From NCBI GenBank assembly GCA_035526435.1, contig DATLCI010000225.1:1-16184 (forward strand): a DNA stretch of 16,184 nt. The letters run 5' to 3'. Each line of letters begins with the position of its first letter. The stretch's first letter is position 1. The notes below the pieces were generated by a model. The model had not been told where the DNA came from, ran no database searches, and saw only the letters and a list, made by a program, of their open reading frames with translations. Positions 14,148-16,184 of this stretch are shown piece after piece. Origin of the DNA: DATLCI01 sp035526435 (lineage in GTDB: Bacteria; Acidobacteriota; Terriglobia; Terriglobales; Acidobacteriaceae). The translations under genes and the position numbers were made by a program.

Positions 14148-14218
14148 TTTTCCTTAGCCTGACGGAACAAAGCCTGTCTTATCAGCGCATTTGACGCGCA
14201 AAAAGGGAGTCTCCACGC

Positions 14219-15412
14219 TTGAAAAAAGCGATCATTCTGAGTGTACTCAGCCTCATATCTTTGGCGTCTTTTTCGGCGTGCGGTGGCGGCGGGCAGGCAG
14301 AGCAGCCGGCCCCGGAAGCTCCCCTCAGCAAGTTAGCGAAACGCGTCTTTCTTCTGAACCAGTTTTCGGGAAAGATCCAGATCATCGACGCTGCCACTGA
14401 CACCCTGAGCGGATTCGTCATTCCTTCCGATTTCAGTAGTTTTTCCAATGCTCAATTCCTGCTGCGGGCCGGAACGCGGACCTTGGTATTTGACGCTGGT
14501 AGTAATGGGCTTTATGCCATTGACAGCACCACCGAAACAGTCAAAGTCGCTGTCGGTTTGAGTGGCGCCACGGAGAGTGTCGTCGTCAGCGCCGATGGCA
14601 ATACCGCTTACGCGGCTATACCCACCCTGGGACGCATTGATCTCATAGACCTCCTCAACAACAAGCTCCTGGATCCCATCAACGGCCTCCCCGGGGTTCG
14701 TCGCCTGGTGATATCGAAGAACGGCGCCAAGATTCTGGCTTTCAGCAATGACGTCAATACTTTCTCCGTAGTGACTACTTCGGACAAGACGGTCACCGCC
14801 GCCATCGGTACCTTTGACCGTCCCTACACGGGGGTATTCAGTAGCGACGACACCAAAGCTTTCATTCTGAATTGTGGAGCGGAGTGCGGAGGCGCAGCCG
14901 CCGCCGTGACCGTCCTGGACATGACCACGAACGCTGGTGGCTCGAGCGTCGGTGTCGGCGGGGCCACAGTCGGCTACCTGGAGGGATCGAATCTTTATGT
15001 CGCCGGTTCACCTGCGGTTAGCACCGCGACGTTCAATGGCGGCACCCTCAATGTCGTGAACGTTGCCAATCCGGCTACTTTGACGACCTCTGGGGCGGCT
15101 GCTATTAGCGACGGGCTCCACCACACCATCGTTCCGGTCGGGAGTGGAAAGTTTTATATCGGCGCCACCCGCTGCACCATCATCAACACCGGGACAGTGA
15201 GCAAAGGCTGCCTCTCCATCCTCAACGGGACCACCACTACAGTGGGAGCGGCCCGCGGTGAGGTTACCAGCATCACGCCTATCAAGAACCGCACGGTGGT
15301 TTATGTAACTCAAGGCGGGGACCTTGACATCTACAGTAGCGCTACGGATACGCTACAAGCCAAGCAGATTGATATCGTTGGTAAAGCAGTTGACGCAAAA
15401 GAGATCGACTAA
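14219..15412 (+). CDS. Beta-propeller (YVTN-like) lipoprotein of unknown function
   Basis: A 397-residue exported protein starting at TTG 14219, with GGGAG at 14205-14209. Residues 1-20 are a lipoprotein signal and C21 the probable lipidated cysteine (FSAC, a slightly unusual lipobox), followed by GGGGQAEQPAPEAP as a spacer. The rest is a run of beta-propeller blades of the YVTN/surface-antigen kind: KRVFLLNQFSGKIQIIDAATD, GLYAIDSTTETVKVAVGL, VSADGNTAYAAIPTLGRIDLID, VISKNGAKILAFSND and FSSDDTKAFILNCG. Cysteines at C219/C223 and later C319/C329 could form disulphides. Such propellers usually bind proteins or sugars at the cell surface; no active site is visible. It is transcribed alone. The blade fold is well supported, the function unknown. 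Confidence 0.8.
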   Translation: MKKAIILSVLSLISLASFSACGGGGQAEQPAPEAPLSKLAKRVFLLNQFSGKIQIIDAATDTLSGFVIPSDFSSFSNAQFLLRAGTRTLVFDAGSNGLYAIDSTTETVKVAVGLSGATESVVVSADGNTAYAAIPTLGRIDLIDLLNNKLLDPINGLPGVRRLVISKNGAKILAFSNDVNTFSVVTTSDKTVTAAIGTFDRPYTGVFSSDDTKAFILNCGAECGGAAAAVTVLDMTTNAGGSSVGVGGATVGYLEGSNLYVAGSPAVSTATFNGGTLNVVNVANPATLTTSGAAAISDGLHHTIVPVGSGKFYIGATRCTIINTGTVSKGCLSILNGTTTTVGAARGEVTSITPIKNRTVVYVTQGGDLDIYSSATDTLQAKQIDIVGKAVDAKEID

Positions 15413-15413
15413 A

Positions 15414-15427
15414 CGTGAGCGCTCACG
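15414..15427. other. Perfect palindrome with a LacI-type operator core
   Basis: CGTGAGCGCTCACG is a perfect 14-base palindrome beginning two bases after the lipoprotein stop codon and ending just before the terminator hairpin. Its inner GTGAGCGCTCAC equals the core of the idealised lac operator. It could bind a LacI/GalR-family protein or simply form an extra RNA hairpin at the 3' end of the message. No regulator gene is in the window. Confidence 0.5.
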
Positions 15428-15428
15428 G

Positions 15429-15460
15429 AAAGCCCTGCTTATGGCGGGGCTTTGTTCTTA
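15429..15460 (+). terminator. Terminator hairpin after the lipoprotein gene
   Basis: AAAGCCCTGC (15429-15438) pairs over ten bases (one T-G wobble) with GCGGGGCTTT (15444-15453), loop of five, followed by GTTCTTA. The tail is T-rich but broken, so it is a moderate intrinsic terminator. It also overlaps the end of the convergent hydrolase gene at 15458. Confidence 0.6.
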
Positions 15461-16184
15461 TGGCTGCAGCATTAGCCGATGTTTAGCCGAAGCGTTCACC
15501 GCCCGCTCCGAGAAAGCCAGGGTAAAGCTCTTGCCGGAATACCATGCCGGGAATTGGTCTTGGTAGTAAGGGCTGAATATCTGTCCGGATTGTCCCACCA
15601 CGATGTTCAAGTTCGACGCATCGAAATTTGCTAGGTCGTAAGTCGCTCGCTGCGAAGCGCCAAAGCTCTTTCCCGCCGCCTTCACCGTTAAAGAGCTGCC
15701 GGCTTGCGGATGGATCCCCGGTCCCGCCAACGATCGCAGTCCGGGGATAGTCCCGAACAATGGGTGCTCTATCTGCAGCGGATAAGCGGTACCGTACTTC
15801 CATGTAGCCAACTCCTTGGGCGCTTCCTTTTCGTCGATGGCGATTTGAACGGCTTTCGCGAGCAGGGCATCGAAGTCGGCAAAGCCTTGCGGCAACCACC
15901 TCTGCGGACGGGCGGTAATGATCTTTTCCATTGCGACGCTGGACCCGAACCAGGAATACTTCTCCCATCCCGCGCCCAATTTTGGTTCGAGCAGCAACAT
16001 CCATAATTGACGACGTGATTTCACCGCGATGGTTGCAGCCGAAGAATCTATCTCCATTCTTCCATTCCAACTGCGCAATAGGTCCGCGGCCTTCCGCAAG
16101 CGCTCCGAGGCGGCTTTCTGCCGGTCTATTGCATACACAAAGCGCTGCGCCGCCAGACGGTCCATCTCTGAATGGGTATCCATC
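15458..16184 (-). CDS. Penicillin acylase family (S45) hydrolase, C-terminal part
   Basis: The frame is open at the right window edge and ends at TAA 15458, so about the last 241 residues are seen. They resemble the beta-chain end of penicillin acylase (penicillin amidase) family proteins: YAIDRQKAASERLRKAADLLRSWNGRM, an inner Trp-rich segment (WLPQGFADFDALLAKAVQIA), PLQIEHPLFGTIPGLRSLAGPG, then SLTVKAAGKSFGASQRATYDLANFDASNLNIVVGQSGQIFSPYYQDQFPAWYSGKSFTLAFS. The self-processing linker and the catalytic N-terminal serine lie upstream, out of view. Family members are N-terminal nucleophile amidases in the periplasm that act on acylated amides, including acyl-homoserine lactones; the substrate here is unknown. 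The Met at 16183 is internal, not a start. The assignment is from the pattern of the C-terminal block. Confidence 0.8.
   Translation of the reverse strand, partial: MDTHSEMDRLAAQRFVYAIDRQKAASERLRKAADLLRSWNGRMEIDSSAATIAVKSRRQLWMLLLEPKLGAGWEKYSWFGSSVAMEKIITARPQRWLPQGFADFDALLAKAVQIAIDEKEAPKELATWKYGTAYPLQIEHPLFGTIPGLRSLAGPGIHPQAGSSLTVKAAGKSFGASQRATYDLANFDASNLNIVVGQSGQIFSPYYQDQFPAWYSGKSFTLAFSERAVNASAKHRLMLQP

Noticed and set aside
15324..15566. 80-residue plus-strand frame over the end of the lipoprotein and hydrolase genes
   Set aside because: It crosses the palindrome, the terminator and both gene ends and has no supporting ribosome site.
1..16184. Possible defence island, prophage or mobile element
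   Set aside because: No integrase, transposase, nuclease-plus-sensor pair, tRNA, long direct repeats or shift in composition was seen; all recognised genes are housekeeping or envelope genes.

Overview
The window looks like a piece of a soil Acidobacteriota chromosome (Terriglobales/Koribacter-like). That assignment is inferred from three things: moderately high GC, the flavour of the proteins (a Pal with a proline tract and an Ig-like insert, a TonB-like TolA, a gamma-alpha fused KorA, a MetH-MetF fusion, a penicillin-acylase-type hydrolase) and frequent GTG/TTG starts. No rRNA, tRNA, insertion sequence, CRISPR array or prophage gene was seen. Nearly all of it is ordinary core chromosome with tight gene packing, and no gene-free stretch exceeds 300 bases.

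Layout. (1) 1-309, plus: the C-terminal end of a DapA/N-acetylneuraminate-lyase family aldolase. (2) 509-3425, plus: korA-korB, the two subunits of a 2-oxoglutarate (2-oxoacid):ferredoxin oxidoreductase, with a TATAAT box upstream. (3) 3438-3650, minus: a small very hydrophilic protein of unknown function. (4) 3651-3847: a non-coding stretch with a strong plus-strand intrinsic terminator that has no obvious gene of its own, followed at once by a promoter-like sequence for (5) 3848-4195, plus: a small plant-type [2Fe-2S] ferredoxin-like protein. (6) 9219 down to 4192, minus: a complete Tol-Pal cell-envelope cluster in the order tolQ-tolR-tolA(TonB-like)-tolB-pal-cpoB, with coupled or overlapping genes at its start and a long hairpin between pal and cpoB. 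(7) 9343-11049, plus: recN, divergent from tolQ. (8) 14113 down to 11053, minus: a homocysteine methyltransferase/methylenetetrahydrofolate reductase fusion, xseB and a short-chain polyprenyl diphosphate synthase (ispA-like), in one tight group. (9) 14219-15412, plus: a beta-propeller lipoprotein driven by an extended -10 promoter and ended by a palindrome plus a terminator-like hairpin. (10) 15458-16184, minus: the C-terminal part of a penicillin acylase family (S45) protein that enters from beyond the right edge.

How the parts work together. The Tol-Pal genes form one trans-envelope machine: the TolQ/TolR proton-driven motor, the TolA-like arm, the TolB propeller, the Pal lipoprotein and the CpoB coordinator. 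KorAB does reductive or oxidative 2-oxoacid chemistry with an external ferredoxin; the nearby [2Fe-2S] protein is a possible but unproven partner. recN and xseB are DNA-repair and nuclease genes lying beside envelope and isoprenoid genes, which probably reflects housekeeping clustering and not a shared pathway.

I found no convincing new multi-gene system. The observations most worth a second look are the orphan terminator and possible small RNA near 3686-3811, the operator-like palindrome at 15414-15427, the pal-cpoB hairpin, the ferredoxin next to korAB, and the fused methyltransferase/reductase.
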